Assembly: GCA_021776175.1 (NCBI GenBank) | Contig: JAJFGJ010000033.1 | Location: 1-64,000, forward strand | DNA length: 64,000 nt | From: Kiloniellaceae bacterium | GTDB taxonomy: Bacteria > Pseudomonadota > Alphaproteobacteria > Kiloniellales > J153 | Direction: 5' to 3' | In this document: in pieces, positions 52,436 to 62,117 of the stretch | Layout: the number at the start of each line of letters is the position of its first letter | Position numbering within the stretch: the stretch's first letter is position 1 | Notes under the pieces: model-generated | Databases searched by the model: none | The model's input: the letters and a program-made list of their open reading frames with translations, nothing else | Told to the model about the DNA's origin: nothing | Program-made: the position numbers and the translations under genes

Positions 52436-53761
52436 ATGTCGATGATTGACGTACCCACGGCCACCAAGGGCCATAACAAAATTACCGATGCCTTGGCGGA
52501 GGCGCGGGAGCGGTTTATCGCCGCCAATCCGAAAAGCCGGGGGCGCTGGGAAAACGCCCGCGCCGTCATGCCGGGGGGTAACACCCGCACGGTGCTGCAT
52601 TACGATCCTTTTCCGCTCACCATGGTCAAGGGCGAGGGGGCCTATCTCACCGACTTGGACGGCCACGGCTACACGGATTTTCTGAACGAATATTCCGCCG
52701 GGCTCTACGGCCATTCCAATCCGGTCATTCTAGCTGCCATTAAGAAGGCCCTGGACGGGGGCATTGTGCTCGGCGCGCCCAACCAATGGGAGGTCAAGCT
52801 GGCCGAGCTGGTCACGGCGCGCTTTCCCTCCATCGATCAAGTGCGTTTCACCAACTCGGGCACGGAAGCCAATCTCATGGCGCTTGGCGCGGCGCGGGCC
52901 TTCACCAAGCGCGACAAGATCATGGTCTTCGACGGGGCCTACCACGGCGGGGTGTTGTATTTCGCCCACCGCGGCATGCCGGTGAATGTGCCCTTCGATG
53001 TGGTCTATGGGACTTTCAATTCGACCGAGGAGTCGCTCGCGGTTCTGAACGCCCACGCCCATGAACTGGCGGCGGTTATTGTCGAGCCCATGGTGGGCGG
53101 CGGCGGCTGCCTGCCCGCCGACCGGGAATTTCTCGACGCCTTGCGGGGGGCGGCGAAGCGCCACGGCATCGTTCTGATCTTCGACGAGGTCATGACCTCG
53201 CGTTCCTCCGCCGGCGGTTTGCAGCAGCGCCTGGGCGTGATCCCCGACATGACAACCCTGGGAAAATACCTGGGCGGCGGGTCGAGCTTCGGCGCCTTTG
53301 GCGGGCGAAGCGACATCATGGCCCAGTTCGATCCGACCGCGCCCGGGGCCATGCCCCACGCGGGGACCTTCAACAACAATGTCATGTCCATGGCGGCGGG
53401 CTATGCCGGCTTGAGCGAGATCTTCACGGCGGCGGAGGCCGATTCCCTTTATGACCGGGGCGAAGCCTTCAAGGCGCGCCTGAACGCCATCATCGCGGCC
53501 TGTGGCGTTGAGATGCAGATCACCGGCTCGGGCTCCATCCTCGGCCTCCATTGCGTAACGCACCCCATCCGCGCGCCCCACGACATCAAGGACGCCCGGC
53601 CGGACATAAAGACGCTGATCCATTTGGAGATGATGATGCGCGGTTTCAGCTACGCGCAAAGGGGCTACATGACCCTGTCCTTGGCCATGACGGATCAAGA
53701 TCTGGATGGCTTCGCCACGGCCTTCGAGGACGTGCTGCGCCAGCATGGGGATATTCTGTGA
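52436..53761 (+). CDS. Class III PLP-dependent aminotransferase-like enzyme
   Basis: The 441-aa PLP enzyme has the class III segments GYTDFLNEYSAGLYGHSNPV, FTNSGTEANLMALGAARAF and LIFDEVMTSR. The catalytic Lys lies in TTLGKYLGGGSSFGAFGG. It is close to glutamate-1-semialdehyde aminomutase-like enzymes, but a true HemL role is not shown. Because phosphonoacetaldehyde hydrolase follows, an alternative is PbfA, a class III-fold lyase that makes phosphonoacetaldehyde from hydroxy-aminoethylphosphonate. I took ATG 52436; the frame from 52370 adds 22 residues without a ribosome site. Confidence 0.85.
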   Translation: MSMIDVPTATKGHNKITDALAEARERFIAANPKSRGRWENARAVMPGGNTRTVLHYDPFPLTMVKGEGAYLTDLDGHGYTDFLNEYSAGLYGHSNPVILAAIKKALDGGIVLGAPNQWEVKLAELVTARFPSIDQVRFTNSGTEANLMALGAARAFTKRDKIMVFDGAYHGGVLYFAHRGMPVNVPFDVVYGTFNSTEESLAVLNAHAHELAAVIVEPMVGGGGCLPADREFLDALRGAAKRHGIVLIFDEVMTSRSSAGGLQQRLGVIPDMTTLGKYLGGGSSFGAFGGRSDIMAQFDPTAPGAMPHAGTFNNNVMSMAAGYAGLSEIFTAAEADSLYDRGEAFKARLNAIIAACGVEMQITGSGSILGLHCVTHPIRAPHDIKDARPDIKTLIHLEMMMRGFSYAQRGYMTLSLAMTDQDLDGFATAFEDVLRQHGDIL

Positions 53762-54073
53762 ATGCGCGACATGACGATGCGCGAATTATACGAAAAGCAT
53801 AAATTCTCATACGAATTAATACGCGCCCAAGCCCGTCCCCGGGCGCCTGCTAATTCCCTGCTCGGCAGGGAATAACAGGGAAAGGCGCAAGCGCTTCTCC
53901 CGGCCCCCGGAATCGCAACTCCAATCATCGGCATAACCTATATCTTCTGTATATAGTTTGTATTGGATCGATAGGTCGCGGGGCGCCAATATGCCTGCGA
54001 TCGCGGGTGACCGCGGCTTTTCCGGTTGCCTCTCCGGGCACCCCTGGCCAGTCAAAATGAAAGACAGATAGAC
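53762..54073. other. Intergenic between the PLP enzyme and phnX
   Basis: No coding frame stands out. An AT-rich patch at about 53938-53965 (TATATCTTCTGTATATAG) is partly symmetric and could be a promoter or a regulator site for phnX. The gap shows that the two genes may be transcribed separately. Confidence 0.4.
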
Positions 54074-54922
54074 ATGCGATTCACTCATGAGCGCGAGTTC
54101 ACCTACACCCGTTCCTACCGTGGTCCCATTCGCTGCGTGATCTTCGATTGGGCCGGAACGACCATGGATTTCGGGTGCATGGCCCCGGCCGTGGTCTTCC
54201 GCCAGGTCTTCGAGCAGGAGGGCGTGCCCATTACCCTCGAAGAAGCCCGCATCCCCATGGGCGCTCATAAGAAGGTCCACATCGGCCTGATCTGCGAGAT
54301 CCCGAGCGTGCGCCGCCGCTGGGTCGAAAAGCACGGCAGCGAGCCGACCGAGGGCGACGTGGTCCGCATGTTCGAAAATTTCGTGCCCATGCAGGAAGCC
54401 TGTCTGTCCGACTACTCGCAACTGATTCCCGGCACTCTCGAAGTGGTGGGCGAATGCCGCAAGCGCGGCTACAAGATCGGCTCCACCTCGGGCTATCTGC
54501 CGGGCATGTTGGAGATCAACCAGCGCGACGGCAAGAAGCAGGGCTACGATCCCGACGCCACCTTCGGCGCCGCCGACGTGCCGCGCGGCCGTCCCTTCGG
54601 TCACATGGTGCTGCGCAATATCCTGGCGCTCGACATCTCGCCGGTGCAGTCCGTGGTTAAGGTCGACGATACCCTGACCGGGATCGAAGAAGGCCTCAAC
54701 GCCGGTTGCTGGGGCATCGGCCTCGCCATTTCCGGTAACGAGGTCGGGGTTCAGCTCGACGAGTGGAACGCCTTCTCCGAGGAAGTGAAGCAGAAGCACC
54801 GGGACCGCATCTACCCGACCATGTACCAGCGCGGGGCCCACTACGTCGTCGACAGCATCGCCGATCTCATGCCCTGCCTCGACGATATCGAGGCCCGCAT
54901 GAAGCGCGGGGAAAAGCCCTAA
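54074..54922 (+). CDS. phnX: Phosphonoacetaldehyde hydrolase (phosphonatase)
   Basis: The 282-aa HAD-family enzyme splits phosphonoacetaldehyde into acetaldehyde and phosphate. The nucleophile D25 is in CVIFDWAGTTMDFG, and the Schiff-base Lys is K66 in PMGAHKKVHI, where Bacillus phosphonatase has Lys53. Later segments are STSGYLPGMLEI and VVKVDDTLTGIEEGLNAGCW, the last with the HAD acidic pair. It releases phosphate from 2-aminoethylphosphonate-type compounds. Because of an N-terminal extension (RFTHEREFTYTRSYRGP) it is slightly longer than the Bacillus enzyme. Confidence 0.92.
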   Translation: MRFTHEREFTYTRSYRGPIRCVIFDWAGTTMDFGCMAPAVVFRQVFEQEGVPITLEEARIPMGAHKKVHIGLICEIPSVRRRWVEKHGSEPTEGDVVRMFENFVPMQEACLSDYSQLIPGTLEVVGECRKRGYKIGSTSGYLPGMLEINQRDGKKQGYDPDATFGAADVPRGRPFGHMVLRNILALDISPVQSVVKVDDTLTGIEEGLNAGCWGIGLAISGNEVGVQLDEWNAFSEEVKQKHRDRIYPTMYQRGAHYVVDSIADLMPCLDDIEARMKRGEKP

Positions 54923-54933
54923 AGAAGTACCGC

Positions 54934-55019
54934 CGTCATCCCGGACTACGATCCGGGATCTTCTGGCGAGGGCCGGATACGCTGCGTCGCAAAGATCCCG
55001 GATCAAGTCCGGGATGACG
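54934..55019. repeat. CGTCATCCCGGA palindrome, copy G2
   Basis: CGTCATCCCGGACTACGATC opens and GATCAAGTCCGGGATGACG closes. The design matches G1 at 40613-40685 and the bare hairpin at 58902-58930. It lies between the convergent genes phnX and the MFS gene, so it may also stop transcription. Confidence 0.85.
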
Positions 55020-55048
55020 ATCTTTTGTTTAAGGGCCGGTCCTAAACT

Positions 55049-56212
55049 TTAGGTATTCGCTGGCTCTCGCCTCATGAGGGCGAGGGCCAGCAGGCCACCC
55101 AGGGCGCTCAAGACCGCCATGACGTAAAAGGCGCCGCCGGCGAATTCGCCGTAGAGCCAGCCGGCGGCCAGCATCGCCAGGCCGATCGCGACCCCGCCCG
55201 CGATGGCGGAGTAGACGGCCTGCGCGCTGGCCGCCAAATCGGGCGGCGCGTTGCGGGCCAAGAAATACATCGCCCCCAGATGCGCCGCGCCAAAGGTGGC
55301 GGCATGGAGAATCTGCGCCGCCGCCAGGGCCGGCAAGGCCGTGGTGCCGCCGAGCACCGACCAGCGCACGACACCGCCGAACCCGGCCAAGGCCAGAAGC
55401 CCAAAGGGGCCGAGGCGGGCCACGATCCGGGCGCTGAAGGCGAACAGAATCACTTCCGCGATCACACCCAAGGCCCAGAGCCAGCCAACCGCCGCCGGGC
55501 TGAGGCCGGCGGCGCGCCAATGCAAGGCGGAGAAACCGTAGTAGACCGCGTGACTGGCGCCGAGCAGACTCGCCGTGCCCAGGAATAAGAGAAAGCGCCG
55601 GTTCTTGAAGAGGCCCCAGAGCCCGCGCCCCGGACCTGGCGTGACGGCCCGTGCCGAGCCCGGGAAGATCATCGCGGCCAGGACGTTGAGACCCAGGGCA
55701 CCGAGAATGAGAGGCAGGATCAAGTCGGGACCGCGCCCGGTCAGCAGCCATCCGGCACCTATCGTCCCTAAGATAAAAGTCAGCGAGCCCCACAGGCGCA
55801 CGCGCCCGTAATCGAGCCTCCCGGCATTGGCCGCCGCCATGGTCTGGGTCTCGGTCAGGGGGATCAGGACCGGGTGAAAGACGTTGACCAGGACCATGAC
55901 CGCCAGGATCGGCCAGAATCCCTCGGCCACGAAAAAGGCGGAGAAAAAGAGCAATGTCATGGCCGCGCAGGCGACCAGGGTCGCCTTGGCCCGGCCGCTA
56001 CGGTCCGCGACCTGCGCCATGGCCGGGCTGCTGAATACCTTGACCCAGGTGCCCATGGCCAGCAGCAGGCCTATCTCGCCGGCGCCGAAACCGCGCGACG
56101 ACAACCACACCGGCCAGAACGGCATATAGATTCCGATGGTCAGAAAGACGGCGCCATACATGGCCGCGTAACGCGAACCAAGGGCGAAGGATTTGGGCGG
56201 GTGAGTCGGCAT
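55049..56212 (-). CDS. MFS transporter, phenylpropionate/HcaT-like branch
   Basis: The 387-aa protein has twelve membrane helices and starts PPKSFALGSRYAAMYGAVFL. The segments FWPVWLSSRGFGAGEIGLLL and NVFHPVLIPLTETQTM fit the MFS_1-like family of HcaT and related permeases. The substrate is not known. I chose ATG 56212 (MPTHPPKSF); a start 13 codons earlier is possible. Confidence 0.88.
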   Translation of the reverse strand: MPTHPPKSFALGSRYAAMYGAVFLTIGIYMPFWPVWLSSRGFGAGEIGLLLAMGTWVKVFSSPAMAQVADRSGRAKATLVACAAMTLLFFSAFFVAEGFWPILAVMVLVNVFHPVLIPLTETQTMAAANAGRLDYGRVRLWGSLTFILGTIGAGWLLTGRGPDLILPLILGALGLNVLAAMIFPGSARAVTPGPGRGLWGLFKNRRFLLFLGTASLLGASHAVYYGFSALHWRAAGLSPAAVGWLWALGVIAEVILFAFSARIVARLGPFGLLALAGFGGVVRWSVLGGTTALPALAAAQILHAATFGAAHLGAMYFLARNAPPDLAASAQAVYSAIAGGVAIGLAMLAAGWLYGEFAGGAFYVMAVLSALGGLLALALMRREPANT

Positions 56213-56295
56213 CCGTTCCCTATAACGCGCGAGCCCGCGCTGGGCCAGCACGGCGCCCCGAGCCGCGCGCCCCTAGGGGACCGAGAGGAAATATA

Positions 56296-56476
56296 CTCCC
56301 TCCCCCCTTGCGGGGGAGGGTTGGGGTTGGGGGAAGCGGGTCAGCGCGTCACGCGACTCACTTCTTGATTTTTTGCCGCCTCGCGACAGCGCAAGAATAG
56401 TACAGGGAGTCTCTTGACGTGCGGACGCACTACCCCCCACCCTAGCCCTCCCCCGCAAGGGGGGAGGGGATTTTTT
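56296..56476. repeat. CTCCCTCCCCCCTTGCGGGG inverted repeat pair
   Basis: The left copy (56296-56333) and the right copy (about 56431-56470) are inverted relative to each other and each contains the hairpin CCCCCTTGCGGGGG. The right copy is followed by six T residues. It fills most of the space before the GMC gene. Confidence 0.8.
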
Positions 56477-56505
56477 CTCTCGGCTTAGTCCGTAGGAGCG
56501 CGCAC

Positions 56506-58125
56506 ATGAATGACGATCAAGCGGGCCTGGGCGAATACGATTATGTCGTCGTCGGCGCGGGCTCGGCGGGCTGCGTGCTGGCCAACCGGCTCTCGGCCGA
56601 TCCGGATCAGCGCGTGCTGCTGCTGGAGGCGGGGGGGCGCGACAATTACATCTGGATTCACATACCCATCGGTTACCTCTACACCCAGAACAACAAGCGC
56701 ACCGATTGGTGCTTCAAGACCGAGGCCGAGGCCGGCCTGAACGGCCGCGCGCTCAACTATCCCCGGGGCCGGGTGCTAGGCGGCTGTTCCTCCATCAACG
56801 GCATGATCTATATGCGCGGCCAGGCCCGCGACTACGACCGATGGCGCCAGCTTGGCAATAGTGGCTGGTCTTGGGACGACGTCGTGCCCTATTTCAAGCG
56901 CTCGGAAGATTTCCACGAGGGCGCCGACGCGCACCACGGCGCCGAGGGCGAATGGCGGGTCGAGGGGCAGCGGCTGTCCTGGGAAATTCTCGACGCCTTT
57001 CGCGAGGCCGCCGCCGAGACCGGCATCCCCAAGACCGAAGACTTCAACCGCGGCGATAACGAGGGCTGCGGCTACTTTCACGTCAACCAGCGTAGCGGCT
57101 TCCGCTGGAATACGTCGCAGGCGTTTCTGCGGCCGGTGCGCGGGCGCTCCAACTTGACCGTTCTAACCGGCGCGCAGGCCCGCAAGCTGCGCTTCGAGGG
57201 CCGGAAGGTTACCGGTGTCGAGCTTCGTCACAACGGTGTGGAGACCACGGTCCGGGCGCGCCGGGAAGTCATCTTGGCGGCGGGCGCCCTCGGGTCGCCT
57301 CAGTTGCTTCAGCTCTCGGGTATTGGGCCGGGCTCTTTGCTGCGCGGTTTCGGGATTCCGGTCCGCCATGACGTGCCCGGCGTGGGAGAGAATTTGCAGG
57401 ATCACCTGCAGCTTCGCACCGCCTTTAAGGTTCAAGGCGTCAAGACCATGAACGAGCGGGCGAATTCCTGGCTCGGCCGCGCCGGCATGGGGCTGGAGTA
57501 CCTGCTGTTCCGGCGCGGACCCTTGACCATGGCGCCCAGCCAGCTCGGCGCCTTCGCCAAGTCGGACAGCGCCCGCGAAACTCCCGATCTCGAATACCAC
57601 GTGCAGCCCCTGTCCCTGCCCAAATTCGGGGAGCCCTTGGACGCCTTTCCCGCCATCACCGCCTCGGTCTGCAACTTGCGGCCGGAAAGCCGCGGCCATA
57701 TTCGGATCAAGAGCCCGGACCCATTCGACGCACCTGCCATAACCCCGAACTACCTCTCGACCCCCGGCGACCGGAAAGTCGCGGCGGCGGCGATACGCCT
57801 GACCCGGCAAATCATGGCGGCGCCGGCCTTGGCCAAGTACCGGCCCGAGGAATTCCGCCCCGGCATGGAAGCGCAAAGCGAGGAAGACCTGGCCAAGGCG
57901 GCCGGCGATATCGGGACCACCATCTTTCACCCCATCGGCACGGCCAAGATGGGCCAGGACGACATGGCCGTGGTCGACGAACGGCTGCGCGTGCGCGGCA
58001 TGGAGGGATTGCGAGTCGTCGACGCCTCGGTCATGCCTTCCATCACCTCGGGCAACACCAACGCGCCGACCATCATGATCGCGGAAAAAGGCAGCGCCAT
58101 GATCCGCGAGGACCGGCGGGCGTGA
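56506..58125 (+). CDS. GMC-family FAD oxidoreductase (choline-dehydrogenase-like)
   Basis: The 539-aa flavoenzyme has the FAD motif [17 protein letters not shown] near residue 15. The GMC signature lies around [20 protein letters not shown], and the C-terminal [10 protein letters not shown] and [18 protein letters not shown] hold the catalytic His and Asn. It oxidises an alcohol; choline is not proven. Its stop overlaps the hydratase gene by 4 bp, so the two probably serve one breakdown path. Confidence 0.93.
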   Translation: MNDDQAGLGEYDYVVVGAGSAGCVLANRLSADPDQRVLLLEAGGRDNYIWIHIPIGYLYTQNNKRTDWCFKTEAEAGLNGRALNYPRGRVLGGCSSINGMIYMRGQARDYDRWRQLGNSGWSWDDVVPYFKRSEDFHEGADAHHGAEGEWRVEGQRLSWEILDAFREAAAETGIPKTEDFNRGDNEGCGYFHVNQRSGFRWNTSQAFLRPVRGRSNLTVLTGAQARKLRFEGRKVTGVELRHNGVETTVRARREVILAAGALGSPQLLQLSGIGPGSLLRGFGIPVRHDVPGVGENLQDHLQLRTAFKVQGVKTMNERANSWLGRAGMGLEYLLFRRGPLTMAPSQLGAFAKSDSARETPDLEYHVQPLSLPKFGEPLDAFPAITASVCNLRPESRGHIRIKSPDPFDAPAITPNYLSTPGDRKVAAAAIRLTRQIMAAPALAKYRPEEFRPGMEAQSEEDLAKAAGDIGTTIFHPIGTAKMGQDDMAVVDERLRVRGMEGLRVVDASVMPSITSGNTNAPTIMIAEKGSAMIREDRRA

Positions 58126-58883
58126 CCGGGCAGGGGGGCGGGCGCGCCGAGGCCGCTGCCGATCTTTTGCTCAAGGCCCGCCGGGCGGGACCAATTGAGA
58201 GTCTGCCGGAATCATGCCGGCCGCGCGATGTGGCGGAATCCTACGCCATACAAGACGCCGTGGCCGCGAGCCTCGGCCCCATCGAAGGCTGGAAAGTGGG
58301 GGCCGGCGGGCCAGAGGAAACGCCGGCTTGCGCGCCCCTGCTGGCGGGAAGCATCTTGGCGTCGCCGACCCGCCTAGACCCTGCCCACTATAGCTTACGC
58401 GGCATGGAGGCGGAGATCGCCTTCCGTTTCGCCAGCGGCCTCCCGCCCCGGGAGAATGAATACTCCCGAAGCGAAGTGATCGAGGCGATCGAGTCTGCCT
58501 TTGTCGCCATAGAGGTCTGCGAGTGCCGGTTCCGCGACCGTTCGGTTCTCGATCCGCTGAGCAAGTTGGCCGACAACAGCTTGAACGCGGCCTTGGTGAT
58601 TGGCGCACCCTGGAACGGCTGGCCCGATCTCGCGATCGACCGCCAATCGGTGCGTCTTAGCTTCGATGACAGCGTGGTGGCCGAGAAATTCGGCGGCAAT
58701 ACGTCGGGGAATCTGATCCGGCTGCTGGTTTGGCTGGCCAACCATCTGAACCGGCGCGGCCAGGGTATTCAGCGCGGACAGGTTGTCACGACCGGGTCCT
58801 GGACCGGGCTGATCCCGGCCGGCCCGGCGCGGCGGATCGCCGCCGAGTTCAAGGATATTGGAATTTCAATTGTAGCGTTTTAG
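58122..58883 (+). CDS. 2-keto-4-pentenoate hydratase family protein
   Basis: The 253-aa protein has the MhpD-type layout: [29 protein letters not shown] (metal Glu pair) and [21 protein letters not shown] near the end. The family hydrates or decarboxylates 2-oxo acids in aromatic breakdown. The aromatic pathway itself is not in the window. Translation is coupled to the GMC enzyme. Confidence 0.88.
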   Translation: MTGQGGGRAEAAADLLLKARRAGPIESLPESCRPRDVAESYAIQDAVAASLGPIEGWKVGAGGPEETPACAPLLAGSILASPTRLDPAHYSLRGMEAEIAFRFASGLPPRENEYSRSEVIEAIESAFVAIEVCECRFRDRSVLDPLSKLADNSLNAALVIGAPWNGWPDLAIDRQSVRLSFDDSVVAEKFGGNTSGNLIRLLVWLANHLNRRGQGIQRGQVVTTGSWTGLIPAGPARRIAAEFKDIGISIVAF

Positions 58884-58901
58884 GACACATAGCCATTAAA
58901 C

Positions 58902-58930
58902 CGTCATCCCGGATCAAGTCCGGGATGACG
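58902..58930. terminator. Palindrome between convergent genes, possible bidirectional terminator
   Basis: CGTCATCCCGGAT, a CAAG centre, then the complement CCGGGATGACG, followed by ATTTTACG and preceded by TTAAAC. It lies 19 bp after the hydratase stop and before the end of tusA, which face each other. The same hairpin forms the ends of the G1 and G2 repeats. Confidence 0.55.
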
Positions 58931-58970
58931 ATTTTACGTTTATGGGTCGGTGGCTTAGAGCCTGCTTGCC

Positions 58971-59216
58971 TCACCCCGCCGGCTCTTCCGCCTCGACACG
59001 GCGAATGAGGAAAACGAAGACCGGGCCTTCTTGACTGGCCTCCACGAGTTCGTGGCCGCTGGTCAGGCAATACGCCTTGAAATCGATGACCGACGCCGGG
59101 TCTGTCGCCAGGACCCGCAGGAGCCCGCCGGCCGGCACGCTCTTCAAGGCCTTGCGTGCCTTAAGCACCGGCAGGGGGCAAGAGAGGCCCTTGGTATCGA
59201 GGACGGTTTCGTCCAT
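58971..59216 (-). CDS. tusA: TusA/SirA-family sulfur carrier
   Basis: The 81-aa protein starts MDETVLDTKGLSCPLPVLKA, with the active Cys in the CPxP motif. It carries persulfide sulfur in tRNA thiolation or in sulfur metabolism. ATG 59216 follows GGAG; the longer frame from 59330 overlaps the PreT promoter region. It is separate from the Tus genes, which are not seen here. Confidence 0.9.
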   Translation of the reverse strand: MDETVLDTKGLSCPLPVLKARKALKSVPAGGLLRVLATDPASVIDFKAYCLTSGHELVEASQEGPVFVFLIRRVEAEEPAG

Positions 59217-59409
59217 TTCGCTCCATCCGCCGCCGTGAAATGGGTCGGTCTCAACGAGGCTTGGTCTTACTTGGGCCGGCGCGCCATGACAAGGGAGGGG
59301 AGAGGTCGAAGCCGTTGCTTCGTTTTCCATCTTGATCGGCGGAAAAATTTTTGATCAAATGATAAAAAATTGAGGAACGAATAGCCGGACCGTGGGAGGA
59401 GATAGGACT

Positions 59410-60798
59410 ATGGGGACAAGCGGCGCCAAACGCGATGTTGCTTCTGGCCGCCTGCCAGCGCGGCAATACGAAGAGAACTTCGCGGACTTGCATCCGCCCC
59501 TCGGCCGCCACCCGGCCATGGTCGAGGCCGACCGCTGCTATTTCTGCCATGACGCCCCCTGCGTCGAGGCTTGTCCGACCGATATCGACATTCCCATGTT
59601 CATTCGCCAGATATCGACCGGCAATCCCATGGGCGCGGCGGAAACGATCCTGAAGCAAAACATCATGGGCGGCATGTGCGCCCGGGTCTGTCCGACGGAG
59701 ACCCTGTGCGAGGAAGTCTGCGTGCGCGAGACCGCCGAGGGTAAACCGGTCAAGATCGGCATGTTGCAGCGCCACGCGACCGATGTCTTATTCGCGGACG
59801 GCAAGCAGATATTCACCCGCGCGCCGGCCAGCGGAAAGCGCGTGGCGGTCGTCGGCGCGGGACCGGCGGGGCTGTCCTGCGCCCATCGCCTGGCGGTGCT
59901 GGGCCACTCGGTCACGGTATTCGATGCACGCGAAAAACCGGGTGGACTCAATGAGTACGGGATCGCGGCTTATAAATCGCTTGAAGATTTCGCGCAGCAC
60001 GAAGCGGCCTATATCCTGTCCTTGGGCGGGATCGAGGTGGTGACCGGCAAGCGCCTGGGGTCCGACTTGAGCCTGGAGCGGCTGCGCGGCGATTACGACG
60101 CGGTTTTCCTGGGCGTCGGTCTGGGCACGGTCCGGGATTTGGGTTTGGAGGGCGAGGATTTGGAGGGTGTGATCGACGCCGTGGATTATATTTCCGATCT
60201 GCGCCAGGCCGGGGACCTTTCAAGCCTGCCGGTGGGCCGCGAGGTGGTCGTCATCGGCGGCGGCATGACCGCGATCGATATCGCGGTGCAGAGCAAGCTG
60301 CTGGGTGCCGAGGAGGTGACGCTCGTCTACCGCCGCGGCCAGGAACAGATGAATGCCAGCGGCTTCGAACAGGACCTGGCGCAAACCAGCGGCGTGAAAA
60401 TCACCCATTTCGCCCAGCCGGCGCGTCTGATCGGCGAGGACGGGGCGGTGCGCGGCATAGAGTTCGAGCGGACCCGCCTGGGCGGCCATGGCCGTCTGGA
60501 GGGCACCGGGGAAACCTTCACCCTGGCCGCCGATGTGGTTTTCAAGGCGATTGGGCAGATTTTCGTGCCCGGCGGCATGGCCAACGGCGGCGACGGGGTG
60601 AGGCTGGAGGACGGACGGATCGCGGTCGATGGCGAAGGCCGGACCTCGCTCGGCGATGTTTGGGCGGGCGGCGATTGCGTGGCCGGGGGACAGGATCTCA
60701 CCGTCGCCGCCGTCCAAGACGGCAAGGCCGCGGCGATATCCATGGACCGCGCCTTGCGCGCGCAAAGCCCCACCCGATCCCGAGACACTGGAGGATAA
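59410..60798 (+). CDS. preT: Dihydropyrimidine dehydrogenase, NAD(P)/FAD subunit PreT
   Basis: The 462-aa GltD-like flavoprotein has N-terminal iron-sulfur Cys motifs (YFCHDAPCVEACPT and GGMCARVCPTETLCEEVC), the FAD motif VAVVGAGPAGLSCAHRLAVL and the NAD motif VVVIGGGMTAIDIAV. With PreA it reduces uracil and thymine, the first step of the reductive pyrimidine path. I chose ATG 59410 because GGGAGGAG precedes it. PreA starts 4 bp after the stop. Confidence 0.93.
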   Translation: MGTSGAKRDVASGRLPARQYEENFADLHPPLGRHPAMVEADRCYFCHDAPCVEACPTDIDIPMFIRQISTGNPMGAAETILKQNIMGGMCARVCPTETLCEEVCVRETAEGKPVKIGMLQRHATDVLFADGKQIFTRAPASGKRVAVVGAGPAGLSCAHRLAVLGHSVTVFDAREKPGGLNEYGIAAYKSLEDFAQHEAAYILSLGGIEVVTGKRLGSDLSLERLRGDYDAVFLGVGLGTVRDLGLEGEDLEGVIDAVDYISDLRQAGDLSSLPVGREVVVIGGGMTAIDIAVQSKLLGAEEVTLVYRRGQEQMNASGFEQDLAQTSGVKITHFAQPARLIGEDGAVRGIEFERTRLGGHGRLEGTGETFTLAADVVFKAIGQIFVPGGMANGGDGVRLEDGRIAVDGEGRTSLGDVWAGGDCVAGGQDLTVAAVQDGKAAAISMDRALRAQSPTRSRDTGG

Positions 60799-60802
60799 TG
60801 TA

Positions 60803-62107
60803 ATGACCGATCTTCGCAGCGACTTCGTGGGGATCAAGTCGCCGAACCCCTTTTGGCTGGCCTCGGCGCCGCCCACCGACAAGGAATACAACGTGGTGCG
60901 CGCCTTCAAGGCCGGCTGGGGCGGTGTGGTGTGGAAGACCCTGGGCGAGGACCCGCCCATCGTCAACGTCAATGGTCCGCGCTACGGCGCGATCCATGGT
61001 CCCGACCGGCGCATGCTGGGATTCAATAATATCGAGTTGATTACCGACCGGCCGCTGGACCTCAATCTGCGCGAGATCAAGAAGGTCAAGCGCGAATGGC
61101 CGGACCGGGCCCTGGTGGTCTCGCTCATGGTGCCCTGCGAGGAAGGCGCCTGGAAGCGCATCCTGCCCTTGGTCGAGGATACCGGGGCCGACGGCATCGA
61201 GTTGAACTTCGGTTGCCCCCACGGTATGTCGGAGCGCGGCATGGGCGCGGCCGTCGGCCAGGTGCCGGAATACGTCGGCATGGTCGCGCGCTGGTGCAAG
61301 CAGAACACGCGCATGCCGGTCATCGTCAAGCTGACCCCCAACATCACCGACGTGCGCAATCCGGCGCGCGCGGCCAAGGAGGCCGGCGCCGACGCGGTGT
61401 CCCTGATCAACACCATCAATTCCATCGCCGGAATCGACCTCGACACCATGGCGCCGGACCCGGCGACCGACGGCAAGGGTACTCATGGCGGCTATTGCGG
61501 ACCGGCGGTCAAGCCCATCGCTCTCAGCATGATATCGGAGATCGCCCGCGATCCGGAGACCCAGGGCCTGCCTATCTCCGGCATCGGCGGGATCTCGAAC
61601 TGGCGCGACGCGGCCGAGTTCATGGCCCTCGGCTCCGGCACGGTGCAGGTGTGCACCGCCGCCATGGCATATGGATTTCGCATCGTCGAGGACATGACCG
61701 AAGGCCTGAAGAATTGGATGGGCGAGAAGGGCTATACGCGCCTCGACGATTTCGTCGGCAAGGCCGTGCCGAGCGTGACCGACTGGCAGTATCTGAACTT
61801 GAACTACATCGTGAAGGCGCGGATCGACCAGGACCTCTGCATCAAGTGCGGGCGTTGTCATATCGCTTGCGAAGACACCTCGCATCAGGCGATCACGCAG
61901 ACCAAGGACGGCCAGCGCTATTTCGAGGTCGACGATACGGAGTGCGTCGGCTGCAACCTGTGTGTCAGCGTCTGCCCGGTCGAGGGCTGCATGACCCTGG
62001 AGCGCCTGACCGAAGGCGCCGATCCCCGCACCGGAAAACCGATCGACCCGGACTACGCCAACTGGACCACCCATCCCAACAATCCCAACCGCGTTGCGGC
62101 GGAGTGA
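60803..62107 (+). CDS. preA: Dihydropyrimidine dehydrogenase, FMN subunit PreA
   Basis: The 434-aa protein has the FMN-binding TIM barrel (FGCPHGMSERGMGAAVGQVP and VIVKLTPNITDVRNPA) and a C-terminal ferredoxin domain with CIKCGRCHIAC and CVGCNLCVSVCPVEGC. It catalyses pyrimidine reduction using electrons from PreT. ATG 60803 lies just after GGAGGATAATG. No dihydropyrimidinase gene (hydA) is in the window. The EamA exporter begins at its end. Confidence 0.95.
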   Translation: MTDLRSDFVGIKSPNPFWLASAPPTDKEYNVVRAFKAGWGGVVWKTLGEDPPIVNVNGPRYGAIHGPDRRMLGFNNIELITDRPLDLNLREIKKVKREWPDRALVVSLMVPCEEGAWKRILPLVEDTGADGIELNFGCPHGMSERGMGAAVGQVPEYVGMVARWCKQNTRMPVIVKLTPNITDVRNPARAAKEAGADAVSLINTINSIAGIDLDTMAPDPATDGKGTHGGYCGPAVKPIALSMISEIARDPETQGLPISGIGGISNWRDAAEFMALGSGTVQVCTAAMAYGFRIVEDMTEGLKNWMGEKGYTRLDDFVGKAVPSVTDWQYLNLNYIVKARIDQDLCIKCGRCHIACEDTSHQAITQTKDGQRYFEVDDTECVGCNLCVSVCPVEGCMTLERLTEGADPRTGKPIDPDYANWTTHPNNPNRVAAE

Positions 62108-62117
62108 CGTTGCGGCG

